Source: JALYNX01 sp963749415
GTDB lineage: Bacteria > Actinomycetota > Acidimicrobiia > Spongiisociales > ZC4RG35
Assembly (NCBI GenBank): GCA_963749415.1
Contig: CAVVMG010000001.1
Coordinates: 806,001 to 870,000, forward strand
DNA length: 64,000 bases
Reading direction: 5' to 3'
Shown: positions 26,659-34,654 of the stretch, piece by piece
Position numbering within the stretch: position 1 is the first letter of the stretch
How the letters are laid out: every line of letters starts with the position of its first letter
Made by a program: the position numbers and the translations under genes
Notes under the pieces: model-generated
Databases searched by the model: none
Told to the model about the DNA's origin: nothing
The model's input: only the letters and a program-made list of their open reading frames with translations

Positions 26659-26814
26659 GTGGAAACGGAGCAGGAGCGGGCCAACCGACAAGAGCGGGAG
26701 CGCAAGGAATCCGGAGAGAAGGACGAGGCGGAACGCAAGGAATCCGCCGAAAAGCACGACCGGGAGCGCAGGGAGGAAAGCGAGCGCTACGAGAGAGAGC
26801 GTCAAGGCGAGTAG
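26659..26814 (+). CDS. Possible small, extremely charged protein
   Basis: GTG 26659 opens a 51-residue frame made almost only of Glu, Arg, Lys, Asp and Ser (for example AERKESAEKHDRERREE), which would form a single charged helix. GGGAGCG lies just upstream. High GC content can create such frames by chance, and it lies between two minus-strand genes, so it is a weak call. Confidence 0.3.
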   Translation: METEQERANRQERERKESGEKDEAERKESAEKHDRERREESERYERERQGE

Positions 26815-26847
26815 GGGCTACGTGCGCAGGCGCCCGGACGTCGGGTT

Positions 26848-28314
26848 CTACGCCGGAGTGGCCGCCCCGAACCAGGTCGCAAGTGCTCCAGTCAGCCCTG
26901 GGTCCGTGAGGTCTCCCGCCCAGGCGACATGCCCGTCGGGTCGAATCAAAACCGCCGGGGGCGCAACGACCTCGCCGATGACAGGGAGCTCCCATTGGCC
27001 GGCATGCTCGGCGTCGACCATCCGGACTCGATCCGCCCAAGGAGAGATGTCGAAACCGCCCGCTTCGCCGAGGTTGAGGAGCACCGGCCGGGCATCGTGC
27101 AGCAGAGTGAACACGCGTACGGGGCCGTCGGCAGTGTGCAGGTCGAGGTCGGGCATCCGCCGTCCGAGCAGCGGGTGTCCCTCTCCGAGGTCGTAGCGGA
27201 TGTCGAGACCGGAGATCATGGCGGCGATGCGCTGACGCGGCTCGTCGATGCGCAGCAATTCGAGCATGGTGTCGCGGAGGGCCTGGCTGCGCTCGTCGAC
27301 GCGGCTGAGGGCCACCTGCCCCATGGTGTTCTGCAACACCCGTGCACCGACCGGATGCCGCTCGGCGTGGTAGGTATCGAGGAGGCTCTCGGGTGACGTC
27401 TTGTTGATCACCTGGGCCAGCTTCCATCCCAGGTTCACAGCATCCTGCACGCCGGTATTGAGGCCCTGTCCACCTTGCGGGCCATGCACGTGGGCGGCGT
27501 CGCCGGCGAGCAGCACCCGTCCCCGGCGATAGGACTCTGCCTGGCGGCACATGTCGGTGAACCGGGAGATCCAGGTGGCACTGTGCACCCCGTAGTCGGT
27601 CCCGTAGGCGACGACGAGCGTCTCGCGCAGGTCCTGCAGGGTGGGCTCGCTGGTGTGTTCGATCTCCTTCTCGAGCAATACGACCCCGTACGGGTTTCCA
27701 CCCTTCTCCCGGTTGACGGGGCCGATGCCACCACCCTCCGGGCGCATGCCGATCTCCGGCTCCTCGTCCATCTCGACCTCGGCGATCAGGTAGCTGGTCG
27801 TCGGGTCCCAGCCGGGAAAGTCGATGGCGGCCGTTTTGCGCACCAGGCTGCGTCCCCCATCGCACCCGATGAGGTACTGGGCTCGGAGTGTCGCGTCGTC
27901 AGACAGCTCGACATCGACGCCGCTGTCGTCCTGGGTGAAGCCCACCACCTCGCGGCCACGGAGGGTCGGGACCCCGAGCTCATCGACCCAGTCGGCCAGG
28001 ATGGGCTCGATCCGGCTCTGCCACAGCGCGAGGAGGTAGTTGTGGCGGGTGGGGAAGTCGCTGATGTCCAGGAAGGTCCCGGCATAGCCGACGAACGGAT
28101 GCACTTGGCCCTCCGAGAGGAAGCGTTCCGCGATGCCACGCTGGTCGAGCACTTCGATGGTGCGAGAGTGAAGACCGCCGGCCCGTGACCCGTCGACCTC
28201 CTGGCCGGCGCGTCGCTCGACGATGACGACATCGATCCCTGCCAACGCCAGCTCGCCCGCCAGCATCAGCCCGGTCGGGCCGCCTCCTGCGATGACCACC
28301 GCATGTTCAGTCAT
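26848..28314 (-). CDS. FAD-dependent aromatic monooxygenase (group A, PheA/TfdB/Rox-like)
   Basis: A 488-residue flavoprotein hydroxylase using NAD(P)H and O2. The FAD-binding GxGxxG is in VIAGGGPTGLMLAGEL, the DG motif in LIGCDGGRSLVRK (about residue 150), and the GD motif in LLAGDAAHVHGPQGGQGLN (about residue 275). The C-terminal thioredoxin-like domain is short. Close relatives include phenol hydroxylases and rifampicin monooxygenases; the substrate is open. ATG 28314 has GGAGG 7 nt upstream. It lies 48 nt after thrB on the same strand but has no functional link to it. Confidence 0.88.
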   Translation of the reverse strand: MTEHAVVIAGGGPTGLMLAGELALAGIDVVIVERRAGQEVDGSRAGGLHSRTIEVLDQRGIAERFLSEGQVHPFVGYAGTFLDISDFPTRHNYLLALWQSRIEPILADWVDELGVPTLRGREVVGFTQDDSGVDVELSDDATLRAQYLIGCDGGRSLVRKTAAIDFPGWDPTTSYLIAEVEMDEEPEIGMRPEGGGIGPVNREKGGNPYGVVLLEKEIEHTSEPTLQDLRETLVVAYGTDYGVHSATWISRFTDMCRQAESYRRGRVLLAGDAAHVHGPQGGQGLNTGVQDAVNLGWKLAQVINKTSPESLLDTYHAERHPVGARVLQNTMGQVALSRVDERSQALRDTMLELLRIDEPRQRIAAMISGLDIRYDLGEGHPLLGRRMPDLDLHTADGPVRVFTLLHDARPVLLNLGEAGGFDISPWADRVRMVDAEHAGQWELPVIGEVVAPPAVLIRPDGHVAWAGDLTDPGLTGALATWFGAATPA

Positions 28315-28362
28315 TGCGACACCTCCGGCGCCGCTGAGTTCCTCCCCATGGCGCGACGACCG

Positions 28363-29229
28363 TCAGCCGTAGATCAACCCGGTGCTGGCGATCGCAGGGC
28401 GGAGTATCTCGACACCGGCCTCCTCCAAGGTCATGGCCACGCGGGACTCCCAGTCGGTAGTGCAGAGGGCGAGCACCGAGGGCCCGGCTCCGGAGCGGGC
28501 GGCATGCATCGCTCCCGCCTGCTTGGCGACCTCGATCAGCCCACTCACCTCCGGGGAGAGCTCGGCGCGTGGAGCTTCGTGGATCTCGTCACCGTGGGCC
28601 GCGGCCAGCGTCTCCGGGTCACCGGTGATCAAGCCTGCCGTCAGGGCCGAGACCCGAGCCAGGCTGCGCCGAACCAGATCGTGGGGATGCGAAGACTGGA
28701 TGACCGTGCGGGCGTGATTCGTGGGAAGGACACGGTCCGGGATGGCGACCACGATCCGCAGTGCAGGATGCAGGGGAAGTCGGATCGGCATCCCCTCAGC
28801 CGGGACCAGGACGAGGCCTCCGTAGACCGCAGCGGCGACGTTGTCGGGGTGGCCTTCCATGTCGGAGGCAAGTCGAAACACCTGATCGGGCCGGGCCTCG
28901 CCTCCGGTGGCGAGTAACGCAGCAGCCGACCCCGCGACGAACGCTGCTGCCGAGGATCCGAGGCCCTTCCCGATCGGGACGTTGGACTCGACCTCGATCG
29001 CCAGTGGGGAGCCCTCGCCCACCGTCCGCTTGGCGGCTGTGAGGACACAATCGATGGCGCCGGGCTCGGGCTGATAGTTGCCGATGTGTTTGACCACCCA
29101 TTCCTCGGCGGGAGTGGCACTCACCCGGCATCGGATGTCCAGCGCCAGGGCGAGACAATCGAAGGCCGGCCCCAGATTGGCCGAGGTGGCCGGGGCAGAG
29201 GCGGTGGCGGTGACTCGCTCCGTGCTCAC
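28363..29229 (-). CDS. thrB: Homoserine kinase
   Basis: A 288-residue GHMP-family kinase that phosphorylates L-homoserine for threonine synthesis. The N-terminal SAPATSANLGPAFDCL and the ATP-binding PIGKGLGSSAAA (about residue 88) are diagnostic, and the C-terminal third motif is ARSGAGPSVLAL. Neither thrC nor hom is adjacent. GTG 29229 lies 6 nt after TAATCT, so the transcript is probably leaderless. Confidence 0.93.
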   Translation of the reverse strand: MSTERVTATASAPATSANLGPAFDCLALALDIRCRVSATPAEEWVVKHIGNYQPEPGAIDCVLTAAKRTVGEGSPLAIEVESNVPIGKGLGSSAAAFVAGSAAALLATGGEARPDQVFRLASDMEGHPDNVAAAVYGGLVLVPAEGMPIRLPLHPALRIVVAIPDRVLPTNHARTVIQSSHPHDLVRRSLARVSALTAGLITGDPETLAAAHGDEIHEAPRAELSPEVSGLIEVAKQAGAMHAARSGAGPSVLALCTTDWESRVAMTLEEAGVEILRPAIASTGLIYG

Positions 29230-29235
29230 CGGCAG

Positions 29236-29241
29236 AGATTA
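29236..29241 (-). promoter_or_regulatory. -10 element TAATCT of thrB
   Basis: TAATCT is followed by 6 nt and GTG 29229 on the minus strand. It is 8 bp away from the divergent -10 at 29250-29255. Confidence 0.55.
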
Positions 29242-29249
29242 AGCAGGGT

Positions 29250-29255
29250 TAGCGT
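29250..29255 (+). promoter_or_regulatory. -10 element TAGCGT of the small membrane protein gene
   Basis: TAGCGT is followed by 8 nt and GTG 29264; it is back to back with the thrB -10. Confidence 0.5.
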
Positions 29256-29263
29256 GCCCGGAC

Positions 29264-29482
29264 GTGGGCGACTTGTTCGACATCGAGAACCTGCTGCCCG
29301 AGCTGGTGGTCGGGCTAGGCCTGGCCCTGATCGTGGGGAATGGCCTCGCCTGGTGGAAACACCGTCAGGGGGAGGCTCCGGCCGGCGTCGAAGATGCCCA
29401 ATACCGAGCGGGTCGGGTGGTGTTCCTGGTCCTGGTCGGAGTGCTCATGACGGTCTGGGGGACCGTTTCGCTGGTCACCTAG
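29264..29482 (+). CDS. Small two-helix membrane protein
   Basis: A 72-residue protein with helices at about residues 13-30 (ELVVGLGLALIVGNGLA) and 51-71 (VVFLVLVGVLMTVWGTV), joined by a polar loop. No family recognised. It may share a transcript with the CDF transporter, although that gene has its own -10 overlapping this stop codon. Start GTG 29264 is chosen from the leaderless -10. Confidence 0.6.
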   Translation: MGDLFDIENLLPELVVGLGLALIVGNGLAWWKHRQGEAPAGVEDAQYRAGRVVFLVLVGVLMTVWGTVSLVT

Positions 29483-29485
29483 CAT
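29480..29485 (+). promoter_or_regulatory. -10 element TAGCAT of the CDF gene, beginning with the upstream stop codon
   Basis: The first three bases are the TAG stop of the preceding gene; 6 nt separate the element from ATG 29492. Confidence 0.5.
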
Positions 29486-29491
29486 CGCCCC

Positions 29492-30448
29492 ATGTCAGCC
29501 GGTGGCGGAACCAGGGCGATCATCGCCGCAATGCTGGCCAACGCCGGGATCGCCCTCGCCAAGTTCGTCGCCTATGTGGTCACCGGATCGGCCGCAATGC
29601 TGGCCGAGGCGATCCACTCGGTGGCGGACACCTCGAACCAGGGCCTGCTCCTCCTCGGGGGGCGCCAGGCGCGCAAAGTGGCGGACGATCACCATCAGTT
29701 CGGCTACGGGAGGGAGCGGTACTTCTGGTCCTTCGTGGTCGCCCTGGTTCTCTTCTCGTTGGGTGGGCTGTATTCGATCTACGAGGGGATATCCAAGATC
29801 CTGCACCCACACGAGCTGGAATCGATCGGCTGGGCGATCGGGGTGCTGTTGGTCGCGATCGTGCTCGAATCGTTCAGCTTTCGGACCGCGATCGTCGAGG
29901 CGCGAAAGGTAAAAGGCGATCGGGGCTGGTGGGGGTACATCCGTACCTCACGGTCCCCCGAGCTGCCGGTTGTGCTCCTGGAGGATACGGGAGCGCTGCT
30001 CGGCCTCTTTCTCGCTCTCGGCGGAATCGGCCTCTACGTGGCGACGGGTGATGTGGTGTGGGATGCCGTGGGGACCCTGTGCATCGGTGTGCTCCTGGTG
30101 CTGATCGCGATCTTCCTCACCATCGAGATGAAGTCCCTGCTGATCGGGGAATCCGCACTGGAAAGCGACATCGCGGCGATCGACCAGGCGCTCACCGCCA
30201 GCCCGGAGGTGGTCAGGGTGATCGACCTCCGCACCCAGCACATCGGCCCCGAGGAGTTGCTGGTGGCTGCCAAGGTGGAGTTCAGCGGGTCGCTCAGTGC
30301 CGCCGGGCTGGCAACGGCGATCGACGCAGCCGAGGCCTCGATCCGGGAGGCGGTGCCCTATGCCCATCGCATCTACCTGGAGCCCGACGTCTGGCGTGCC
30401 GACTACGTGCCCAGCCCGGACGGGCCGATCGAAGCCGAACACGGGTAG
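29492..30448 (+). CDS. Cation diffusion facilitator transporter
   Basis: A 318-residue CDF-family divalent-metal/proton antiporter. Six membrane segments are visible; metal-site histidine/aspartate pairs are in AIHSVADTSNQ (helix 2) and the helix-5 region, with FGYGRERYF after helix 2. The C-terminal cytoplasmic domain (about 210-300) has the small alpha-beta fold with IDLRTQHIGPEELLVAAK. Substrate is probably Zn, Fe or Mn. Loop residues DDHHQFGYG match the usual signature. Confidence 0.9.
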   Translation: MSAGGGTRAIIAAMLANAGIALAKFVAYVVTGSAAMLAEAIHSVADTSNQGLLLLGGRQARKVADDHHQFGYGRERYFWSFVVALVLFSLGGLYSIYEGISKILHPHELESIGWAIGVLLVAIVLESFSFRTAIVEARKVKGDRGWWGYIRTSRSPELPVVLLEDTGALLGLFLALGGIGLYVATGDVVWDAVGTLCIGVLLVLIAIFLTIEMKSLLIGESALESDIAAIDQALTASPEVVRVIDLRTQHIGPEELLVAAKVEFSGSLSAAGLATAIDAAEASIREAVPYAHRIYLEPDVWRADYVPSPDGPIEAEHG

Positions 30449-30541
30449 GCGGGGTAGGCCTCAACTTCGGCTGTACCCCCAAGGTTCACGCCGTTCGCTG
30501 GGGAGAGGAATGACCGGTATCGTTTGGTTCTGACGCCGTTT

Positions 30542-30612
30542 GCGGGTGTAGTTCAATGGTAGAACACGAGCTTCCCAAGCTCGGGGCGAGGGTTCGATTC
30601 CCTTCACCCGCT
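30542..30612 (+). tRNA. tRNA-Gly (anticodon CCC)
   Basis: A 71-nt cloverleaf: acceptor GCGGGTG with CACCCGC, D-arm with TTCAATGGTAGAA, anticodon stem CGAGC/GCTCG around loop TTCCCAA, T-loop TTCGATT, discriminator T. The anticodon CCC reads GGG. The terminal CCA is not encoded. Its 3' half is repeated 67 bp downstream. Confidence 0.95.
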
Positions 30613-30613
30613 C
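30579..30613 (+). repeat. 35-bp direct repeat, copy 1 (3' half of tRNA-Gly)
   Basis: It covers the anticodon-stem 3' strand, the T-arm, the acceptor 3' strand and one base beyond. It is identical over 35 bp to 30646-30680. Confidence 0.9.
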
Positions 30614-30645
30614 GAAATCAGGCATACACGAGGCAGTACCCAATT

Positions 30646-30680
30646 GCTCGGGGCGAGGGTTCGATTCCCTTCACCCGCTC
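30646..30680 (+). repeat. 35-bp direct repeat, copy 2 (tRNA-Gly 3'-half duplicate, possible att scar)
   Basis: An exact 35-bp duplicate of the tRNA 3' half, 32 bp after copy 1. Flanks on both sides differ from copy 1, so the unit ends are sharp, and there is no 5' half, so it cannot be a second tRNA. tRNA 3' ends are the usual target of tyrosine integrases. Confidence 0.85.
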
Positions 30681-30716
30681 CATAACCCAGGTGCTCAGGA
30701 CGAGCGCTTCACAGGT

Positions 30717-31556
30717 TCAGGGGTTGGGGTCGCCGAGCGGGCCCGTTCCAGCCGATTCGGGTGCCTGATCCATCGAAATCAACTCCTCCCGACCTGAGCT
30801 GCCGGAGACATCGAGGACGAGCACGAGGCCGACGCCAGGCGCATACAGCTTGTACTCGAGCACGTCGGGCTCGATTGTGATCGTGTCCTTGGTGAGGAGC
30901 ACCTCGTCGAACTGGCCGTATGGGACTTCGGCCATCTCCTCGATCGAGAGCACCCCGCCGTTGTCCTCGGCCTCACCTTCGTAGTACTCCTGGCGGTACC
31001 TCATGCCGGGCGCCGGGCTCCCGGGGATGACGACTCCTGGGAGCGCTCCGTCCACGCCGGCCTCCCACGATCCGTCCGTGGACACGACCTCCCCATCCTC
31101 GAATTCGGCTGTGTCCTCCCCCAGGTACCAGATGTTTCCAACCGAGTCCTGGGCGTACCAGTCGAAGGTGTCCTCAACGATCTCACCATCCTGTGTGACC
31201 GTGTCGCGCACGACGCGGGCCGTGATTCCGTTGGCGATCTCCTTGGTCTCTGTGGTCACGATGACAACTACCTCCGCGACGTTGCCCTCGTTGTCTACTT
31301 CCCTGTAGGTCCAGCGGGTTCCAGGCACCATCGGCCAATACATGTTGTCGATCTCGGTTGTGAAGTCTGCCGGGTCGAGGTCGACGGGCTCGGCGCCCTG
31401 CGGGAGACCGGCCGCTGCCCCGGGGTTTGACGTGTCCGAGCTCACGTCCGGGGAGCCGCAGGCGGTCAACAGCGCGATCAGCGTCAAGGTCACAATAAAG
31501 CGGACTGGCAACCATCGTTTCAAGCCACGATCCTTTCTCGACTCCATGGTTCTCAT
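30717..31556 (-). CDS. Exported lipoprotein of unknown function
   Basis: A 279-residue secreted protein. A basic N-terminus (SRKDRGLKRW), a hydrophobic stretch and lipobox LLTAC mark it as a lipoprotein. The mature part is acidic and beta-rich, with MYWPMVPGTRWTYRE near residue 75 and a repeated VTTET/VRDT strand pattern, a layout I associate with uncharacterised surface lipoproteins. ATG 31556 has GAGGG 5 nt upstream; ATG 31547 is an alternative. No partner gene suggests a role. Confidence 0.75.
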   Translation of the reverse strand: MRTMESRKDRGLKRWLPVRFIVTLTLIALLTACGSPDVSSDTSNPGAAAGLPQGAEPVDLDPADFTTEIDNMYWPMVPGTRWTYREVDNEGNVAEVVVIVTTETKEIANGITARVVRDTVTQDGEIVEDTFDWYAQDSVGNIWYLGEDTAEFEDGEVVSTDGSWEAGVDGALPGVVIPGSPAPGMRYRQEYYEGEAEDNGGVLSIEEMAEVPYGQFDEVLLTKDTITIEPDVLEYKLYAPGVGLVLVLDVSGSSGREELISMDQAPESAGTGPLGDPNP

Positions 31557-31682
31557 TTCCTCCCTCTCTCAGGCCGACTTTCCACCAAGGATGCGACACC
31601 GGACCTGACCCGGGGCTGAACGACGCCTTCTCATGCGGTTGGCAGTCCTACGATCACCTGACACGCGCCAAGGAGCCTCTCG

Positions 31683-32261
31683 ATGATCTTCTCTGACCGT
31701 TCGATCCGCGAGGCCATCGACGCCGGGTGGATCCACATCGACCCCTACGAGCCCTCCTTCGTCCAGCCTTCCTCGATCGACCTCCGTGTTGGCAGCGGGT
31801 TCCGGGTGTTCGTCAACCATCGCTACAGCCAGATCGACCCCCGGGCGCCGCAGTCGGATCTGACCAAGCTGATCGAGGTCGAGGACGACGAGCCGTTCAT
31901 GCTCCACCCCGGAGAGTTCGTGCTCGGCTCGACCCTGGAACGGGTCAAGCTCGGCAACGACATCGTGGCCCGTCTCGAGGGAAAGTCGTCGCTTGGCCGG
32001 CTCGGGCTGCTCATCCACTCCACCGCAGGGTTCATCGACCCCGGGTTCGAGGGGCACATCACCCTCGAGCTCTCCAATGTCGCCACCCTCCCCATCGCGA
32101 TCTACCCGGGGATGAAGATCGGCCAGGTCAGCTTCTATCAGATGACCACTGCGGCCGACCACCCATACGGCTCCCCGGAGCTCGGCTCCAAGTACCAGGG
32201 GCAGAGCGGGCCCACCGCGAGTCGCTCCCACCAGGACTTTCCCGCATCCGGCACTAACTAG
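31683..32261 (+). CDS. dcd: dCTP deaminase, probably bifunctional (DCD:DUT type)
   Basis: A 192-residue trimeric enzyme that deaminates dCTP; the DCD:DUT form goes straight to dUMP. The catalytic motif is ARLEGKSSLGRLGL (about residue 102) followed by HSTAGFIDPGFEGHITLELSN, with the nucleotide-contact GSKYQGQSGPT near the C-terminus. The AGF sequence fits the bifunctional actinobacterial group. A clear AAGGAG lies 7 nt before ATG 31683, so this gene, unlike many neighbours, has a leadered transcript. Confidence 0.93.
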   Translation: MIFSDRSIREAIDAGWIHIDPYEPSFVQPSSIDLRVGSGFRVFVNHRYSQIDPRAPQSDLTKLIEVEDDEPFMLHPGEFVLGSTLERVKLGNDIVARLEGKSSLGRLGLLIHSTAGFIDPGFEGHITLELSNVATLPIAIYPGMKIGQVSFYQMTTAADHPYGSPELGSKYQGQSGPTASRSHQDFPASGTN

Positions 32262-32271
32262 CGCGGATGCG

Positions 32272-32277
32272 TATAGT
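32272..32277 (+). promoter_or_regulatory. -10 element TATAGT ahead of the candidate RNA
   Basis: TATAGT lies just after the dcd stop and about 7 nt before the inferred start of the structured stretch. No good -35 is visible. Confidence 0.4.
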
Positions 32278-32283
32278 TCGATT

Positions 32284-32405
32284 TGGGCCTGATCTGCCCG
32301 TCCCAGGGGGCTCGGGATCAAACAGAATAGGTCCAAGGAGCTACGCCCTATCGAGTCCCCCCTCAGGAAGCTTCCCCGGCTTCACAGGGCAAGTAGCAAC
32401 CCCTC
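32284..32405 (+). ncRNA. Candidate structured RNA of unknown class
   Basis: A gene-free stretch has nested complementary segments: TGCCC 32295-32299 with GGGCA 32387-32391, GGGGG 32306-32310 with CCCCC 32358-32362, CTCG 32311-32314 with CGAG 32352-32355, ATAGG 32327-32331 with CCTAT 32347-32351, plus the palindrome GGAAGCTTCC at 32366-32375. It does not carry the SRP-RNA core, and I cannot match it to 6S or tmRNA. It follows TATAGT and precedes no plus-strand gene, so a free RNA is more likely than a leader. Confidence 0.35.
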
Positions 32406-32411
32406 CAAAAT

Positions 32412-32433
32412 GCGGCGACCCTAGGGTCGCCGC
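32412..32433 (-). terminator. Terminator of the rpsF-ssb-rpsR-rplI-dnaB transcript
   Basis: A perfect 10-bp GC stem with a 2-nt loop is followed on the minus strand by ATTTTG, 10 nt past the last gene of the block. Confidence 0.75.
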
Positions 32434-32442
32434 GCGGGCCGA

Positions 32443-32649
32443 CTAACTCCGCTCGTTTCCTCGCTTGTAGTCGCCGGTGTATCGCGCCATCACCTGCTGG
32501 GGGTCACGGGTGGTGACCCGGATCATGAACTTCCGCACCGCGTCGCCCCGCAAGGTGGTCACTTCCACACCGTGCCTGCTGATCACCACGTCGCCAGACT
32601 TGCGAACCGTGTAGCTGAATCCCAGATCCCGGCCCGGCGTGGAGCTCAA
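32443..32649 (-). CDS. Conserved small protein downstream of dnaB
   Basis: A 68-residue soluble protein (FSYTVRKSGDVVISRHG, VMARYTGDYKRGNE). It resembles short proteins of unknown function found in many bacteria with a YxVxKxGxVxISxxG strand pair and a C-terminal TGxxKRGNER. TTG 32649 overlaps the dnaB stop in TTGA, so it is translationally coupled to the helicase gene. No function is known to me. Confidence 0.65.
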   Translation of the reverse strand: MSSTPGRDLGFSYTVRKSGDVVISRHGVEVTTLRGDAVRKFMIRVTTRDPQQVMARYTGDYKRGNERS

Positions 32650-33998
32650 CTCAAATCGCGGCCCAGGTTGGCGAAACGGGTGAACTCGGGCTGGAAGGTC
32701 ATCTCCACAGTCCCGGTGGCCCCGGAACGGTGCTTGTCGATGATGAGCTCGGCAATCCCCTTCTTCTCCTGGTCCTCGGGGTGGTAGTACTCGTGGCGGT
32801 ATACGAAGATCACGACGTCGGCGTCCTGCTCGATGGCCCCCGATTCACGGAGGTCGGAGAGTCGTGGTCGCCGGTTCTCCCTGGACTCCACCGAGCGGTT
32901 GAGCTGGGAAACGGCAATGATCGGCACCGCCAGCTCCTTTGCCAGGTTCTTCAGGTTGCGGGTGATCTCCGAGATCTCCTGCTGGCGGTTCTCACGGGTC
33001 GTGGCCTGGAGCAACTGGAGATAGTCGACCACCACGAGGGAGAGCCCTCGCTTTCGCTTGAGCCTGCGGCATTTGGCGCGGATGTCGGTGACGGTGACCA
33101 GGGACGAGTCATCGATGAAGATCGGCGCCTTGTACATCTTCCCCGCGGCATCGACCACTCTCTGCCACAGCGGCCCCAGTTGCCCATTGCGGAGCTTCTT
33201 GGAGTCGACCTGCCCCACAGAGGAGAGGATTCGCTGCACGATCTCCTCCTTGGACATCTCCAAGGAGAAGATGGCGACCGCCTCCCCCTTCACCGCCACG
33301 TTGGTCGCGATGTTGAGAGCGATGGCCGACTTGCCCATCCCGGGACGGCCGGCGACCACGACGAGGTTCGCCGGCTGCATCCCAGCCAGCTTCGAGTCGA
33401 GGTCGACGAATCCGGTCGACAGCCCGTTGATGTCCGAGCCCATCTGCTCCAGAGCCTCGATGTGCTCCAGAACGTCGCTGAAGAGTGGGCCCACCTCGAG
33501 GAGGGTCTGCGAGCTGCGACGCTCGGCGACCCCGAGGACCGACTGCTCGGCGCGGTCGAGGACGATTGCGATCTCCTCGTCGATGTCGAACGCGACCTCG
33601 GTCACAGAAGCCCCGGCTCGGATCAGCTCGCGGCGCTTTCCGTGCTCTTCGACGATCCCGGCGTAGTAGAGGACATTGGAAGTGGAAGGGACGATGTCGA
33701 CCAGCCGTGCCAGGTAGTTGATCCCCCCGACCTTCTCCAGCTCGCCTCGCCTCCGCAGGACCTCGGACACGGTTACCGCGTCGATGGCCTGGTTGCCGTC
33801 GAAGAGCTCCCGCATACCCTCGTAGATCGCCTGATGGGCAGGCACGTAGAAGTCCTCGGGGTGGAGCCGGTCCATGACCTCGTTGACCGCGTCCTCGGAG
33901 AGGAGCACAGCTCCGATCACGGACTCCTCGGCTTCACGCGAATGGGGTGGGCTCCGGTATCCGGGGCGCATCTCCGTCTGTTCGGTCAAGCCGCTCAT
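32646..33998 (-). CDS. dnaB: Replicative DNA helicase
   Basis: A 450-residue hexameric helicase. The N-terminal DnaG-binding domain spans about 15-120 (PPHSREAEESVIGAVLL), and the RecA-like domain starts near 175 with Walker A AGRPGMGKSAIALN and Walker B LVVVDYLQLLQ. The arginine-finger region RLSDLRESGAIEQDAD is intact. There is no intein at the Walker A loop, a common insertion site in actinobacteria. ATG 33998 with GAAAGAG upstream is preferred over the in-frame start at 34016. Confidence 0.96.
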   Translation of the reverse strand: MSGLTEQTEMRPGYRSPPHSREAEESVIGAVLLSEDAVNEVMDRLHPEDFYVPAHQAIYEGMRELFDGNQAIDAVTVSEVLRRRGELEKVGGINYLARLVDIVPSTSNVLYYAGIVEEHGKRRELIRAGASVTEVAFDIDEEIAIVLDRAEQSVLGVAERRSSQTLLEVGPLFSDVLEHIEALEQMGSDINGLSTGFVDLDSKLAGMQPANLVVVAGRPGMGKSAIALNIATNVAVKGEAVAIFSLEMSKEEIVQRILSSVGQVDSKKLRNGQLGPLWQRVVDAAGKMYKAPIFIDDSSLVTVTDIRAKCRRLKRKRGLSLVVVDYLQLLQATTRENRQQEISEITRNLKNLAKELAVPIIAVSQLNRSVESRENRRPRLSDLRESGAIEQDADVVIFVYRHEYYHPEDQEKKGIAELIIDKHRSGATGTVEMTFQPEFTRFANLGRDLS

Positions 33999-34204
33999 CG
34001 ATCTCTTTCTACCCACGCCTTAGGACAGATTTCGCGAATCGGCGCGTCGAATCCTCGAGGGAGGTGGGGGAAGATCGAACCGCTTCGGGGAAAGCAAGTC
34101 GAACTTAGACCGGCCCCCGGTGGGTCACAACTCGATCCCGTGTTTCTTTTTCGCGGTGGAAGGAATTGGTCGCGAAGTCGCGAAATCGCGCGCTGACCCG
34201 CGTG

Positions 34205-34654
34205 CTATGACGCTGGGATCACGTCCAGGGTGAGCGGGAACTCGATCTCAGGGTGCAGCTTGATCTGGATCTCGTGAAGCCCGATCGCCTTGATCGGGGT
34301 GTCGAGGACCACAGTGCTCCGGTCGAGCTCGAGACCTGTGAACCTGCGAATGCCCTCGATGACATCCTGGACTGAGATCGACCCGTAGAGCTTGCCCTCA
34401 TCGCCCGCCTGGGCAGCGAGGACGACCCTCGTGCCCACGAGTTGGGTGGCGAGTGCCTCGGCCTGATCCCGGGCCTTGCGCTCGCTCTCGACGCGGGCCT
34501 CACGCACCGTCTCGGCGTGCGCCAGAGCGCCTTCGTTGGCCTTGACCGCCTTCTGGCGGGGGAGGAGAAAGTTGCGCGCATAACCCTCGGCGACATCGAC
34601 CACGTCCCCACGCTGGCCGAGATCGGTCACGTCCGAGGTCAGAATCAGCCTCAT
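34205..34654 (-). CDS. rplI: 50S ribosomal protein bL9
   Basis: A 149-residue two-domain ribosomal protein: the N-terminal RNA-binding domain with RGDVVDVAEGYARNFLLPR, a long connecting helix rich in Ala/Glu/Arg, and a C-terminal domain (GKLYGSISVQDV, ELDRSTVVL). ATG 34654 overlaps the stop of rpsR in the ATGA style. The 188-nt gap to dnaB contains clustered TCGCGA/CGCGA repeats and a TAAGTT -10-like element that might add a dnaB promoter. Confidence 0.96.
   Translation of the reverse strand: MRLILTSDVTDLGQRGDVVDVAEGYARNFLLPRQKAVKANEGALAHAETVREARVESERKARDQAEALATQLVGTRVVLAAQAGDEGKLYGSISVQDVIEGIRRFTGLELDRSTVVLDTPIKAIGLHEIQIKLHPEIEFPLTLDVIPAS

Noticed and set aside
26582..27865. 427-codon minus-strand frame overlapping the FAD monooxygenase
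   Set aside because: Arg/Pro/Gly-rich alternative frame of a gene with clear flavin motifs.
30646..30680. Second tRNA-Gly gene
   Set aside because: Only the 3' half is present; no D-arm or 5' acceptor strand precedes it.
32284..32405. SRP RNA (ffs) assignment for the structured stretch
   Set aside because: A partial resemblance to the AGCARCC part is present, but the GGAA tetraloop stem and the GUCAGG segment do not pair as required.
32730..34196. 488-codon plus-strand frame opposite dnaB
   Set aside because: Antisense shadow of dnaB in GC-rich DNA; no recognisable domain.
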